Positions 49,800 to 64,000 of a stretch of DNA of 64,000 nucleotides are shown one piece after another. The DNA lies in NCBI RefSeq assembly GCF_040115645.1, contig NW_027096027.1:496001-560000 (forward strand). The letters run 5' to 3'. The position numbers were made by a program, and so were the translations under genes. The notes under the pieces were generated by a model. That model was not told where the DNA came from. It saw nothing but the letters and a program-made list of their open reading frames with translations, and did no database searches. The stretch is from Euwallacea fornicatus (lineage: Eukaryota > Arthropoda > Insecta > Coleoptera > Curculionidae). The first letter of the stretch is position 1; every line of letters starts with the position of its first letter.

Positions 49800-52700
49800 T
49801 TCTAAATTTGATGTTCGATAACTTCGACAAATGACGACCAAATGTCTTAAACAGAGAGTCAAATTAATCAACTCGACGAGATCTTTAAGATGGCAAAACA
49901 CATCATGATTGCATCTTGTTGAATTTCAGAGAAAAATAGGACTTTATGTGCTCAAACACTCAAAATGTGTGATTGTTCTAAATTTGAAGCTCGATAACTT
50001 CGACAAATGACGACCAAATGTCTTAAACAGAGAGTCAAATTAATCAGCTCGACGAGATCTTTAAGATGGCAAAACACATCATGATTGCATCTTGTTGAAT
50101 TTCCAAGAAAAATAGTACTTTATGTGCTCAAACACTCAAAATTTGTGATTGTTCTAAATTTGAAGCTCGATAACTTCGACAAATGACGACCAAATGTCTT
50201 AAACAGAGAGTCAAAGTAATCAGCTCGACGAGATCTTTAAGATGACAAAACACATCATAATTGCATCTTGTTGAACTTCAGAGAAAAATAGGACTTTATG
50301 TGCTCAAACACTCAAAATGTGTGATTGTTCTAAATTTGAAGCTCGATAACTTCGACAAATGACGACCAAATGTCTTAAACAGAGAGTCAAATTAATCAGC
50401 TCGACGAGATCTTTAAGATGACAAAACACATCATAATTGAATCTTGTTGAACTTCAGAGAAAAATAGGACTTTATGTGCTCAAACACTGAAAATGTGTGA
50501 TTGTTCTAAATTTGAAGCTTGATAACTTCGACAAATGACGACCAAATGTCTTAAACAGAATGTCAAATTAATCAACTCGACGAGATCTTTAAGATGGTAA
50601 AACACATCATGATTGCATCTTGTTGAATTTCCAAGAAAAATAGGACTTTATGTGCTCAAACACTCAAAATTTGTGATTGTTCTAAATTTGAAGCTCGATA
50701 ACTTCGACAAATGACGACCAAATGTCTTAAACAGAATGTCAAATTAATCAACTCGACGAGATCTTTAAGATGAGAAAACACATCATGATTGCATCTTGTT
50801 GAATTTCCAAGAAAAATAGTACTTTATGTGCTCAAATACTCAAAATTTGTGATTGTTCTAAATTTGAAGCTCGATAACTTCGACAAATGACGACCAAATG
50901 TCTTAAACAGAGAGTCAAAGTAATCAGCTCGACGAGATCTTTAAGATGACAAAACACATCATAATTGCATCTTGTTGAACTTCAGAGAAAAATAGGACTT
51001 TATGTGCTCAAACACTCAAAATGTGTGATTGTTCTAAATTTGAAGCTCGAAAACTTCGACAAATGACGACCAAATGTCTTAAACAGAGTGTCAAATTAAT
51101 CAACTCGACGAGATCTTTAGGATGGCAAAACACATCATGATTGCATCTTGTTGAATTTCCAAGAAAAATAGTACTTTATGTGCTCAAACACTCAAAATGT
51201 GTGATTGTTCTAAATTTGAAGCTCGATAACTTCGACAAATGACGACCAAATGTCTTAAACAGAGAGTCAAATTAATCAGCTCGACGAGATCTTTAAGATG
51301 ACAAAACACATCATGATTGCATCTTGTTGAATTTCCAAGAAAAATAGTACTTTATGTGCTCAAACACTCAAAATGTGTGATTGTTCTAAATTTGAAGCTC
51401 GATAACTTCGACAAATGACGACCAAATGTCTTAAACAGAGAGTCAAATTAATCAGCTCGACGAGATCTTTAAGATGACAAAACACATCATGATTGCATCT
51501 TGTTGAATTTCCAAGAAAAATAGTACTTTATGTGCTCAAACACTCAAAATTTGTGATTGTTCTAAATTTGAAGCTCGATAACTTCGACAAATGACGACCA
51601 AATGTCTTAAACAGAATGTCAAATTAATCAACTCGACGAGATCTTTAAGATGAGAAAACACATCATGATTGCATCTTGTTGAATTTCAGAGAAAAATAGG
51701 ACTTTATGTGCTCAAACACTCAAAATGTGTGATTGTTCTAAATTTGAAACTCGAAAACTTCGACAAATGACGACCAAATGTCTTAAACAGAGTGTCAAAT
51801 TAATCAACTCGACGAGATCTTTAAGATGGCAAAACACATCATGATTGCATCTTGTTGAATTTCCAAGAAAAATAGTACTTTATGTGCTCAAATACTCAAA
51901 ATGTGTGATTGTTCTAAATTTGATGTTCGATAACTTCGACAAATGACGACCAAATGTCTTAAACAGAGAGTCAAATTAATCAGCTCGACGAGATCTTTAA
52001 GATGACAAAACACATCATGATTGCATCTTGTTGAATTTCCAAGAAAAATAGTACTTTATGTGCTCAAACACTCAAAATGTGTGATTGTTCTAAATTTGAA
52101 GCTCGATAACTTCGACAAATGACGACCAAATGTCTTAAACAGAGAGTCAAATTAATCAGCTCGACGAGATCTTTAAGATGACAAAACACATCATGATTGC
52201 ATCTTGTTGAATTTCCAAGAAAAATAGTACTTTATGTGCTCAAACACTCAAAATGTGTGATTGTTCTAAATTTGAAGCTCGATAACTTCGACAAATGACG
52301 ACCAAATGTCTTAAACAGAGAGTCAAATTAATCAGCTCGACGAGATCTTTAAGATGGCAAAACACATCATGATTGCATCTTGTTGAATTTCCAAGAAAAA
52401 TAGTACTTTATGTGCTCAAACACTCAAAATTTGTGATTGTTCTAAATTTGAAGCTCGATAACTTCGACAAATGACGACCAAATGTCTTAAACAGAGAGTC
52501 AAAGTAATCAGCTCGACGAGATCTTTAAGATGACAAAACACATCATAATTGCATCTTGTTGAACTTCAGAGAAAAATAGGACTTTATGTGCTCAAACACT
52601 CAAAATGTGTGATTGTTCTAAATTTGATGTTCGATAACTTCGACAAATGACGACCAAATGTCTTAAACAGAGAGTCAAATTAATCAACTCGACGAGATCT

Positions 52701-55431
52701 TTAAGATGGCAAAACACATCATGATTGCATCTTGTTGAATTTCAGAGAAAAATAGGACTTTATGTGCTCAAACACTCAAAATGTGTGATTGTTCTAAATT
52801 TGAAGCTCGATAACTTCGACAAATGACGACCAAATGTCTTAAACAGAGAGTCAAATTAATCAGCTCGACGAGATCTTTAAGATGGCAAAACACATCATGA
52901 TTGCATCTTGTTGAATTTCCAAGAAAAATAGTACTTTATGTGCTCAAACACTCAAAATTTGTGATTGTTCTAAATTTGAAGCTCGATAACTTCGACAAAT
53001 GACGACCAAATGTCTTAAACAGAGAGTCAAAGTAATCAGCTCGACGAGATCTTTAAGATGACAAAACACATCATAATTGCATCTTGTTGAACTTCAGAGA
53101 AAAATAGGACTTTATGTGCTCAAACACTCAAAATGTGTGATTGTTCTAAATTTGAAGCTCGATAACTTCGACAAATGACGACCAAATGTCTTAAACAGAG
53201 AGTCAAATTAATCAGCTCGACGAGATCTTTAAGATGACAAAACACATCATAATTGAATCTTGTTGAACTTCAGAGAAAAATAGGACTTTATGTGCTCAAA
53301 CACTGAAAATGTGTGATTGTTCTAAATTTGAAGCTTGATAACTTCGACAAATGACGACCAAATGTCTTAAACAGAATGTCAAATTAATCAACTCGACGAG
53401 ATCTTTAAGATGGTAAAACACATCATGATTGCATCTTGTTGAATTTCCAAGAAAAATAGGACTTTATGTGCTCAAACACTCAAAATTTGTGATTGTTCTA
53501 AATTTGAAGCTCGATAACTTCGACAAATGACGACCAAATGTCTTAAACAGAATGTCAAATTAATCAACTCGACGAGATCTTTAAGATGAGAAAACACATC
53601 ATGATTGCATCTTGTTGAATTTCCAAGAAAAATAGTACTTTATGTGCTCAAATACTCAAAATTTGTGATTGTTCTAAATTTGAAGCTCGATAACTTCGAC
53701 AAATGACGACCAAATGTCTTAAACAGAGAGTCAAAGTAATCAGCTCGACGAGATCTTTAAGATGACAAAACACATCATAATTGCATCTTGTTGAACTTCA
53801 GAGAAAAATAGGACTTTATGTGCTCAAACACTCAAAATGTGTGATTGTTCTAAATTTGAAGCTCGAAAACTTCGACAAATGACGACCAAATGTCTTAAAC
53901 AGAGTGTCAAATTAATCAACTCGACGAGATCTTTAGGATGGCAAAACACATCATGATTGCATCTTGTTGAATTTCCAAGAAAAATAGTACTTTATGTGCT
54001 CAAACACTCAAAATGTGTGATTGTTCTAAATTTGAAGCTCGATAACTTCGACAAATGACGACCAAATGTCTTAAACAGAGAGTCAAATTAATCAGCTCGA
54101 CGAGATCTTTAAGATGACAAAACACATCATGATTGCATCTTGTTGAATTTCCAAGAAAAATAGTACTTTATGTGCTCAAACACTCAAAATGTGTGATTGT
54201 TCTAAATTTGAAGCTCGATAACTTCGACAAATGACGACCAAATGTCTTAAACAGAGAGTCAAATTAATCAGCTCGACGAGATCTTTAAGATGACAAAACA
54301 CATCATGATTGCATCTTGTTGAATTTCCAAGAAAAATAGTACTTTATGTGCTCAAACACTCAAAATTTGTGATTGTTCTAAATTTGAAGCTCGATAACTT
54401 CGACAAATGACGACCAAATGTCTTAAACAGAATGTCAAATTAATCAACTCGACGAGATCTTTAAGATGAGAAAACACATCATGATTGCATCTTGTTGAAT
54501 TTCAGAGAAAAATAGGACTTTATGTGCTCAAACACTCAAAATGTGTGATTGTTCTAAATTTGAAACTCGAAAACTTCGACAAATGACGACCAAATGTCTT
54601 AAACAGAGTGTCAAATTAATCAACTCGACGAGATCTTTAAGATGGCAAAACACATCATGATTGCATCTTGTTGAATTTCCAAGAAAAATAGTACTTTATG
54701 TGCTCAAATACTCAAAATGTGTGATTGTTCTAAATTTGATGTTCGATAACTTCGACAAATGACGACCAAATGTCTTAAACAGAGAGTCAAATTAATCAGC
54801 TCGACGAGATCTTTAAGATGACAAAACACATCATGATTGCATCTTGTTGAATTTCCAAGAAAAATAGTACTTTATGTGCTCAAACACTCAAAATGTGTGA
54901 TTGTTCTAAATTTGAAGCTCGATAACTTCGACAAATGACGACCAAATGTCTTAAACAGAGAGTCAAATTAATCAGCTCGACGAGATCTTTAAGATGACAA
55001 AACACATCATGATTGCATCTTGTTGAATTTCCAAGAAAAATAGTACTTTATGTGCTCAAACACTCAAAATGTGTGATTGTTCTAAATTTGAAGCTCGATA
55101 ACTTCGACAAATGACGACCAAATGTCTTAAACAGAGAGTCAAATTAATCAGCTCGACGAGATCTTTAAGATGGCAAAACACATCATGATTGCATCTTGTT
55201 GAATTTCCAAGAAAAATAGTACTTTATGTGCTCAAACACTCAAAATTTGTGATTGTTCTAAATTTGAAGCTCGATAACTTCGACAAATGACGACCAAATG
55301 TCTTAAACAGAGAGTCAAAGTAATCAGCTCGACGAGATCTTTAAGATGACAAAACACATCATAATTGCATCTTGTTGAACTTCAGAGAAAAATAGGACTT
55401 TATGTGCTCAAACACTCAAAATGTGTGATTG
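49800..55431 (+). repeat. Higher-order repeat, two copies of a 16-monomer unit (2,816 bp), right block
   Basis: Private variants recur 2,816 bp apart: AATTGAATC at 50435 and 53251, GATGGTAAAACAC near 50594 and 53410, TTTAGGATGG near 51116 and 53932, and the GAAACTCGAAAAC monomer at 51742 and 54558. The two copies are about 49800-52615 and 52616-55431. The unit length equals that of the left block although the private variants differ. Confidence 0.85.
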
Positions 55432-55789
55432 TTCTAAATTTGAAGCTCGATAACATCGACAAATGACGACCAAATGTCTTAAACAGAGAGTCAAATTAAT
55501 CAGCTCGACGAGATCTTTAAGATGGCAAAACACATCATGATTGCATCTTGTTGAATTTCCAAGAAAAATAGTACTTTATGTGCTCAAACACTCAAAATGT
55601 GTGATTGTTCTAAATTTGATGTTCGATAACTTCGACAAATGACGACCAAATGTCTTAAACAGAGAGTCAAATTAATCAGCTCGACGAGATCTTTAAGATG
55701 ACAAAACACATCATGATTGCATCTTGTTGAATTTCCAAGAAAAATAGTACTTTATGTGCTCAAACACTCAAAATGTGTGATTGTTCTAA

Positions 55790-58700
55790 ATTTGATGTTC
55801 GATAACTTCGACAAATGACGACCAAATGTCTTAAACAGAGAGTCAAATTAATCAGCTCGACGAGATCTTTAAGATGACAAAACACATCATGATTGCATCT
55901 TGTTGAATTTCCAAGAAAAATAGTACTTTATGTGCTCAAACACTCAAAATGTGTGATTGTTCTAAATTTGATGTTCGATAACTTCGACAAATGACGACCA
56001 AATGTCTTAAACAGAGAGTCAAATTAATCAGCTCGACGAGATCTTTAAGATGACAAAACACATCATGATTGCATCTTGTTGAATTTCCAAGAAAAATAGT
56101 ACTTTATGTGCTCAAACACTCAAAATGTGTGATTGTTCTAAATTTGATGTTCGATAACTTCGACAAATGACGACCAAATGTCTTAAACAGAGAGTCAAAT
56201 TAATCAGCTCGACGAGATCTTTAAGATGACAAAACACATCATGATTGCATCTTGTTGAATTTCCAAGAAAAATAGTACTTTATGTGCTCAAACACTCAAA
56301 ATGTGTGATTGTTCTAAATTTGATGTTCGATAACTTCGACAAATGACGACCAAATGTCTTAAACAGAATGTCAAATTAATCAACTCGACGAGATCTTTAA
56401 GATGAGAAAACACATCATGATTGCATCTTGTTGAATTTCAGAGAAAAATAGGACTTTATGTGCTCAAACACTCAAAATGTGTGATTGTTCTAAATTTGAA
56501 ACTCGAAAACTTCGACAAATGACGACCAAATGTCTTAAACAGAGTGTCAAATTAATCAACTCGACGAGATCTTTAAGATGGCAAAACACATCATGATTGC
56601 ATCTTGTTGAATTTCCAAGAAAAATAGTACTTTATGTGCTCAAACACTCAAAATGTGTGATTGTTCTAAATTTGAAGCTCGATAACTTCGACAAATGACG
56701 ACCAAATGTCTTAAACAGAGAGTCAAATTAATCAGCTCGACGAGATCTTTAAGATGACAAAACACATCATGATTGCATCTTGTTGAATTTCCAAGAAAAA
56801 TAGTACTTTATGTGCTCAAACACTCAAAATTTGTGATTGTTCTAAATTTGAAGCTCGATAACTTCGACAAATGACGACCAAATGTCTTAAACAGAATGTC
56901 AAATTAATCAACTCGACGAGATCTTTAAGATGAGAAAACACATCATGATTGCATCTTGTTGAATTTCAGAGAAAAATAGGACTTTATGTGCTCAAACACT
57001 CAAAATGTGTGATTGTTCTAAATTTGAAACTCGAAAACTTCGACAAATGACGACCAAATGTCTTAAACAGAGTGTCAAATTAATCAACTCGACGAGATCT
57101 TTAAGATGGCAAAACACATCATGATTGCATCTTGTTGAATTTCCAAGAAAAATAGTACTTTATGTGCTCAAACACAAAAAATGTGTGATTGTTCTAAATT
57201 TGAAGCTCGATAACTTCGACAAATGACGACCAAATGTCTTAAACAGAATGTCAAATTAATCAACTCGACGAGATCTTTAAGATGAGAAAACACATCATGA
57301 TTGCATCTTGTTGAATTTCAGAGAAAAATAGGACTTTATGTGCTCAAACACTCAAAATGTGTGATTGTTCTAAATTTGAAGCTCGATAACTTCGACAAAT
57401 GACGACCAAATGTCTTAAACAGAGAGTCAAATTAATCAGCTCGACGAGATCTTTAAGATGACAAAACACATCATGATTGCATCTTGTTGAATTTCCAAGA
57501 AAAATAGTACTTTATGTGCTCAAACACTCAAAATGTGTGATTGTTCTAAATTTGAAGCTCGATAACTTCGACAAATGACGACCAAATGTCTTAAACAGAG
57601 AGTCAAATTAATCAGTTCGACGAGATCTTTAAGATGGCAAAACACATCATGATTGCATCTTGTTGAATTTCCAAGAAAAATAGTACTTTATGTGCTCAAA
57701 CACTCAAAATTTGTGATTGTTCTAAATTTGAAGCTCGATAACTTCGACAAATGACGACCAAATGTCTTAAACAGAGAGTCAAAGTAATCAGCTCGACGAG
57801 ATCTTTAAGATGACAAAACACATCATAATTGCATCTTGTTGAACTTCAGAGAAAAATAGGACTTTATGTGCTCAAACACTCAAAATGTGTGATTGTTCTA
57901 AATTTGAAGCTCGATAACTTCGACAAATGACGACCAAATGTCTTAAACAGAGAGTCAAATTAATCAGCTCGACGAGATCTTTAAGATGACAAAACACATC
58001 ATAATTGCATCTTGTTGAACTTCAGAGAAAAATAGGACTTTATGTGCTCAAACACTCAAAATGTGTGATTGTTCTAAATTTGAAGCTTGATAACTTCGAC
58101 AAATGACGACCAAATGTCTTAAACAGAATGTCAAATTAATCAACTCGACGAGATCTTTAAGATGGCAAAACACATCATGATTGCATCTTGTTGAATTTCC
58201 AAGAAAAATAGGACTTTATGTGCTCAAACACTCAAAATTTGTGATTGTTCTAAATTTGAAGCTCGATAACTTCGACAAATGACGACCAAATGTCTTAAAC
58301 AGAATGTCAAATTAATCAACTCGACGAGATCTTTAAGATGGCAAAACACATCATGATTGCATCTTGTTGAATTTCCAAGAAAAATAGTACTTTATGTGCT
58401 CAAATACTCAAAATGTGTGATTGTTCTAAATTTGATGTTCGATAACTTCGACAAATGACGACCAAATGTCTTAAACAGAGAGTCAAATTAATCAGCTCGA
58501 CGAGATCTTTAAGATGACAAAACACATCATGATTGCATCTTGTTGAATTTCCAAGAAAAATAGTACTTTATGTGCTCAAACACTCAAAATGTGTGATTGT
58601 TCTAAATTTGATGTTCGATAACTTCGACAAATGACGACCAAATGTCTTAAACAGAGAGTCAAATTAATCAACTCGACGAGATCTTTAAGATGGCAAAACA

Positions 58701-61700
58701 CATCATGATTGCATCTTGTTGAATTTCAGAGAAAAATAGGACTTTAAGTGCTCAAACACTCAAAATGTGTGATTGTTCTAAATTTGAAGCTCGATAACTT
58801 CGACAAATGACGACCAAATGTCTTAAACAGAGAGTCAAATTAATCAGCTCGACGAGATCTTTAAGATGGCAAAACACATCATGATTGCATCTTGTTGAAT
58901 TTCCAAGAAAAATAGTACTTTATGTGCTCAAACACTCAAAATTTGTGATTGTTCTAAATTTGAAGCTCGATAACTTCGACAAATGACGACCAAATGTCTT
59001 AAACAGAGAGTCAAATTAATCAACTCGACGAGATCTTTAAGATGACAAAACACATCATGATTGCATCTTGTTGAATTTCCAAGAAAAATAGTACTTTATG
59101 TGCTCAAACACTCAAAATGTGTGATTGTTCTAAATTTGAAGCTCGATAACTTCGACAAATGACGACCAAATGTCTTAAACAGAGAGTCAAATTAATCAGC
59201 TCGACGAGATCTTTAAGATGACAAAACACATCATGATTGCATCTTGTTGAATTTCCAAGAAAAATAGTACTTTATGTGCTCAAACACTCAAAATGTGTGA
59301 TTGTTCTAAATTTGATGTTCGATAACTTCGACAAATGACGACCAAATGTCTTAAACAGAGAGTCAAATTAATCAACTCGACGAGATCTTTAAGATGGCAA
59401 AACACATCATGATTGCATCTTGTTGAATTTCAGAGAAAAATAGGACTTTATGTGCTCAAACACTCAAAATGTGTGATTGTTCTAAATTTGAAGCTCGATA
59501 ACTTCGACAAATGACGACCAAATGTCTTAAACAGAGAGTCAAATTAATCAGCTCGACGAGATCTTTAAGATGGCAAAACACATCATGATTGCATCTTGTT
59601 GAATTTCCAAGAAAAATAGTACTTTATGTGCTCAAACACTCAAAATTTGTGATTGTTCTAAATTTGAAGCTCGATAACTTCGACAAATGACGACCAAATG
59701 TCTTAAACAGAGAGTCAAAGTAATCAGCTCGACGAGATCTTTAAGATGACAAAACACATCATAATTGCATCTTGTTGAACTTCAGAGAAAAATAGGACTT
59801 TATGTGCTCAAACACTCAAAATGTGTGATTGTTCTAAATTTGAAGCTCGATAACTTCGACAAATGACGACCAAATGTCTTAAACAGAGAGTCAAATTAAT
59901 CAGCTCGACGAGATCTTTAAGATGACAAAACACATCATAATTGCATCTTGTTGAACTTCAGAGAAAAATAGGACTTTATGTGCTCAAACACTCAAAATGT
60001 GTGATTGTTCTAAATTTGAAGCTTGATAACTTCGACAAATGACGACCAAATGTCTTAAACAGAATGTCAAATTAATCAACTCGACGAGATCTTTAAGATG
60101 GCAAAACACATCATGATTGCATCTTGTTGAATTTCCAAGAAAAATAGGACTTTATGTGCTCAAACACTCAAAATTTGTGATTGTTCTAAATTTGAAGCTC
60201 GATAACTTCGACAAATGACGACCAAATGTCTTAAACAGAATGTCAAATTAATCAACTCGACGAGATCTTTAAGATGACAAAACACATCATGATTGCATCT
60301 TGTTGAATTTCAGAGAAAAATAGGACTTTATGTGCTCAAACACTCAAAATGTGTGATTGTTCTAAATTTGAAGCTCGAAAACTTCGACAAATGACGACCA
60401 AATGTCTTAAACAGAGTGTCAAATTAATCAACTCGACGAGATCTTTAGGATGGCAAAACACATCATGATTGCATCTTGTTGAATTTCCAAGAAAAATAGT
60501 ACTTTATGTGCTCAAATACTCAAAATGTGTGATTGTTCTAAATTTGATGTTCGATAACTTCGACAAATGACGACCAAATGTCTTAAACAGAGAGTCAAAT
60601 TAATCAGCTCGACGAGATCTTTAAGATGACAAAACACATCATGATTGCATCTTGTTGAATTTCCAAGAAAAATAGTACTTTATGTGCTCAAACACTCAAA
60701 ATGTGTGATTGTTCTAAATTTGAAGCTCGATAACTTCGACAAATGACGACCAAATGTCTTAAACAGAGAGTCAAATTAATCAGCTCGACGAGATCTTTAA
60801 GATGACAAAACACATCATGATTGCATCTTGTTGAATTTCCAAGAAAAATAGTACTTTATGTGCTCAAACACTCAAAATTTGTGATTGTTCTAAATTTGAA
60901 GCTCGATAACTTCGACAAATGACGACCAAATGTCTTAAACAGAATGTCAAATTAATCAACTCGACGAGATCTTTAAGATGAGAAAACACATCATGATTGC
61001 ATCTTGTTGAATTTCAGAGAAAAATAGGACTTTATGTGCTCAAACACTCAAAATGTGTGATTGTTCTAAATTTGAAACTCGAAAACTTCGACAAATGACG
61101 ACCAAATGTCTTAAACAGAGTGTCAAATTAATCAACTCGACGAGATCTTTAAGATGGCAAAACACATCATGATTGCATCTTGTTGAATTTCCAAGAAAAA
61201 TAGTACTTTATGTGCTCAAATACTCAAAATGTGTGATTGTTCTAAATTTGATGTTCGATAACTTCGACAAATGACGACCAAATGTCTTAAACAGAGAGTC
61301 AAATTAATCAGCTCGACGAGATCTTTAAGATGACAAAACACATCATGATTGCATCTTGTTGAATTTCCAAGAAAAATAGTACTTTATGTGCTCAAACACT
61401 CAAAATGTGTGATTGTTCTAAATTTGAAGCTCGATAACTTCGACAAATGACGACCAAATGTCTTAAACAGAGAGTCAAATTAATCAGCTCGACGAGATCT
61501 TTAAGATGACAAAACACATCATGATTGCATCTTGTTGAATTTCCAAGAAAAATAGTACTTTATGTGCTCAAACACTCAAAATGTGTGATTGTTCTAAATT
61601 TGAAGCTCGATAACTTCGACAAATGACGACCAAATGTCTTAAACAGAGAGTCAAATTAATCAGCTCGACGAGATCTTTAAGATGGCAAAACACATCATGA

Positions 61701-64000
61701 TTGCATCTTGTTGAATTTCCAAGAAAAATAGTACTTTATGTGCTCAAACACTCAAAATTTGTGATTGTTCTAAATTTGAAGCTCGATAACTTCGACAAAT
61801 GACGACCAAATGTCTTAAACAGAGAGTCAAATTAATCAGCTCGACGAGATCTTTAAGATGACAAAACACATCATGATTGCATCTTGTTGAATTTCCAAGA
61901 AAAATAGTACTTTATGTGCTCAAACACTCAAAATGTGTGATTGTTCTAAATTTGATGTTCGATAACTTCGACAAATGACGACCAAATGTCTTAAACAGAG
62001 AGTCAAATTAATCAGCTCGACGAGATCTTTAAGATGACAAAACACATCATGATTGCATCTTGTTGAATTTCCAAGAAAAATAGTACTTTATGTGCTCAAA
62101 CACTCAAAATGTGTGATTGTTCTAAATTTGATGTTCGATAACTTCGACAAATGACGACCAAATGTCTTAAACAGAGAGTCAAATTAATCAGCTCGACGAG
62201 ATCTTTAAGATGACAAAACACATCATGATTGCATCTTGTTGAATTTCCAAGAAAAATAGTACTTTATGTGCTCAAACACTCAAAATGTGTGATTGTTCTA
62301 AATTTGATGTTCGATAACTTCGACAAATGACGACCAAATGTCTTAAACAGAGAGTCAAATTAATCAGCTCGACGAGATCTTTAAGATGACAAAACACATC
62401 ATGATTGCATCTTGTTGAATTTCCAAGAAAAATAGTACTTTATGTGCTCAAACACTCAAAATGTGTGATTGTTCTAAATTTGATGTTCGATAACTTCGAC
62501 AAATGACGACCAAATGTCTTAAACAGAATGTCAAATTAATCAACTCGACGAGATCTTTAAGATGAGAAAACACATCATGATTGCATCTTGTTGAATTTCA
62601 GAGAAAAATAGGACTTTATGTGCTCAAACACTCAAAATGTGTGATTGTTCTAAATTTGAAACTCGAAAACTTCGACAAATGACGACCAAATGTCTTAAAC
62701 AGAGTGTCAAATTAATCAACTCGACGAGATCTTTAAGATGGCAAAACACATCATGATTGCATCTTGTTGAATTTCCAAGAAAAATAGTACTTTATGTGCT
62801 CAAACACTCAAAATGTGTGATTGTTCTAAATTTGAAGCTCGATAACTTCGACAAATGACGACCAAATGTCTTAAACAGAGAGTCAAATTAATCAGCTCGA
62901 CGAGATCTTTAAGATGACAAAACACATCATGATTGCATCTTGTTGAATTTCCAAGAAAAATAGTACTTTATGTGCTCAAACACTCAAAATTTGTGATTGT
63001 TCTAAATTTGAAGCTCGATAACTTCGACAAATGACGACCAAATGTCTTAAACAGAATGTCAAATTAATCAACTCGACGAGATCTTTAAGATGAGAAAACA
63101 CATCATGATTGCATCTTGTTGAATTTCAGAGAAAAATAGGACTTTATGTGCTCAAACACTCAAAATGTGTGATTGTTCTAAATTTGAAACTCGAAAACTT
63201 CGACAAATGACGACCAAATGTCTTAAACAGAGTGTCAAATTAATCAACTCGACGAGATCTTTAAGATGGCAAAACACATCATGATTGCATCTTGTTGAAT
63301 TTCCAAGAAAAATAGTACTTTATGTGCTCAAACACAAAAAATGTGTGATTGTTCTAAATTTGAAGCTCGATAACTTCGACAAATGACGACCAAATGTCTT
63401 AAACAGAATGTCAAATTAATCAACTCGACGAGATCTTTAAGATGAGAAAACACATCATGATTGCATCTTGTTGAATTTCAGAGAAAAATAGGACTTTATG
63501 TGCTCAAACACTCAAAATGTGTGATTGTTCTAAATTTGAAGCTCGATAACTTCGACAAATGACGACCAAATGTCTTAAACAGAGAGTCAAATTAATCAGC
63601 TCGACGAGATCTTTAAGATGACAAAACACATCATGATTGCATCTTGTTGAATTTCCAAGAAAAATAGTACTTTATGTGCTCAAACACTCAAAATGTGTGA
63701 TTGTTCTAAATTTGAAGCTCGATAACTTCGACAAATGACGACCAAATGTCTTAAACAGAGAGTCAAATTAATCAGTTCGACGAGATCTTTAAGATGGCAA
63801 AACACATCATGATTGCATCTTGTTGAATTTCCAAGAAAAATAGTACTTTATGTGCTCAAACACTCAAAATTTGTGATTGTTCTAAATTTGAAGCTCGATA
63901 ACTTCGACAAATGACGACCAAATGTCTTAAACAGAGAGTCAAAGTAATCAGCTCGACGAGATCTTTAAGATGACAAAACACATCATAATTGCATCTTGTT
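55790..64000 (+). repeat. 35-monomer (6,160-bp) duplication running off the window
   Basis: The stretch from about 55790 to 57840 reappears at about 61950 to 64000. The shared single-base variant ATCAGTTCG is at 57611 and 63771, and a run of consecutive GATGTTCGATAAC monomers opens both copies. Upstream the same neighbours match at an offset of 6,512 bp (37 monomers; the GAAACTCGAAAAC monomer at 54558 and 61070), so two monomers were gained or lost between the copies. The second copy continues past the end. Confidence 0.75.

Larger units (their letters stand above)
49253..64000 (+). repeat. 176-bp satellite DNA array, right block
   Basis: The same satellite resumes immediately after the provirus, in the same orientation and in register with the left block: the left block stops after CAAACACT and the right block begins CACTCAAAATG. 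About 84 monomers run to the end of the window. No coding or RNA gene is seen. Subtype composition differs from the left block. The form GATGAGAAAACAC is repeated here (for example near 50770, 51650, 53585, 54470, 56400, 60980) and I did not find it on the left. The poly-A forms, AAGGTTACAAAAC and GCTCTAAAAATTCG found on the left are not seen here. Confidence 0.98.

Noticed and set aside
49253..64000. A second mobile element or a host gene in the right array
   Set aside because: Every stretch read as satellite monomers with no break larger than a few bases.

Overview
The window is a long array of an AT-rich satellite interrupted once by a complete gypsy-type retroelement with an envelope gene. 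No ordinary host gene is visible. The tRNA-Ser-type primer site, the aspartic protease/RT/RNase H/integrase order, the baculovirus-F-like Env and the gag lacking zinc knuckles all fit an insect errantivirus of the 17.6/297/tom/ZAM kind. The host is therefore most likely an insect, probably a fly such as Drosophila. The species and the satellite name cannot be read from sequence alone. The setting is heterochromatin (pericentromere, centromere or another satellite block).

Layout. 1-41844: about 238 head-to-tail monomers of a 176-bp satellite. 41845-49252: a 7,408-bp provirus on the minus strand, with two 207-bp LTRs that differ at one base and are flanked by the 4-bp duplication CACT. 49253-64000: the same satellite in the same orientation, about 84 monomers, resuming exactly where it was interrupted. 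The array is built from nested higher-order repeats, with 16 monomers (about 2,816 bp) the recurrent unit, plus longer duplications.

The provirus, read right to left: 5' LTR (promoter), primer site, 232-bp leader, gag, pol, env, polypurine tract, 3' LTR. gag and pol overlap, and pol is in the -1 frame; the heptamer AAATTTT lies in the overlap in the correct phase. Neither the long pol frame nor the long env frame begins with ATG. For env, a mini-exon in the leader carries an ATG, nine codons and two bases. It ends at a consensus donor (GTAAGT), and an acceptor 66 bases after pol joins it to env in frame, supplying the start and the first half of a signal peptide. In unspliced RNA the same ATG opens a short upstream ORF whose stop codon lies inside the donor. 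All three genes are open, so the copy looks young and possibly autonomous.

The most interesting points are the leader mini-exon that is an upstream ORF in one RNA and the env start in the other, the near-identical LTRs inside satellite DNA, and the layered higher-order structure of the array, whose marker variants differ on the two sides of the insertion.
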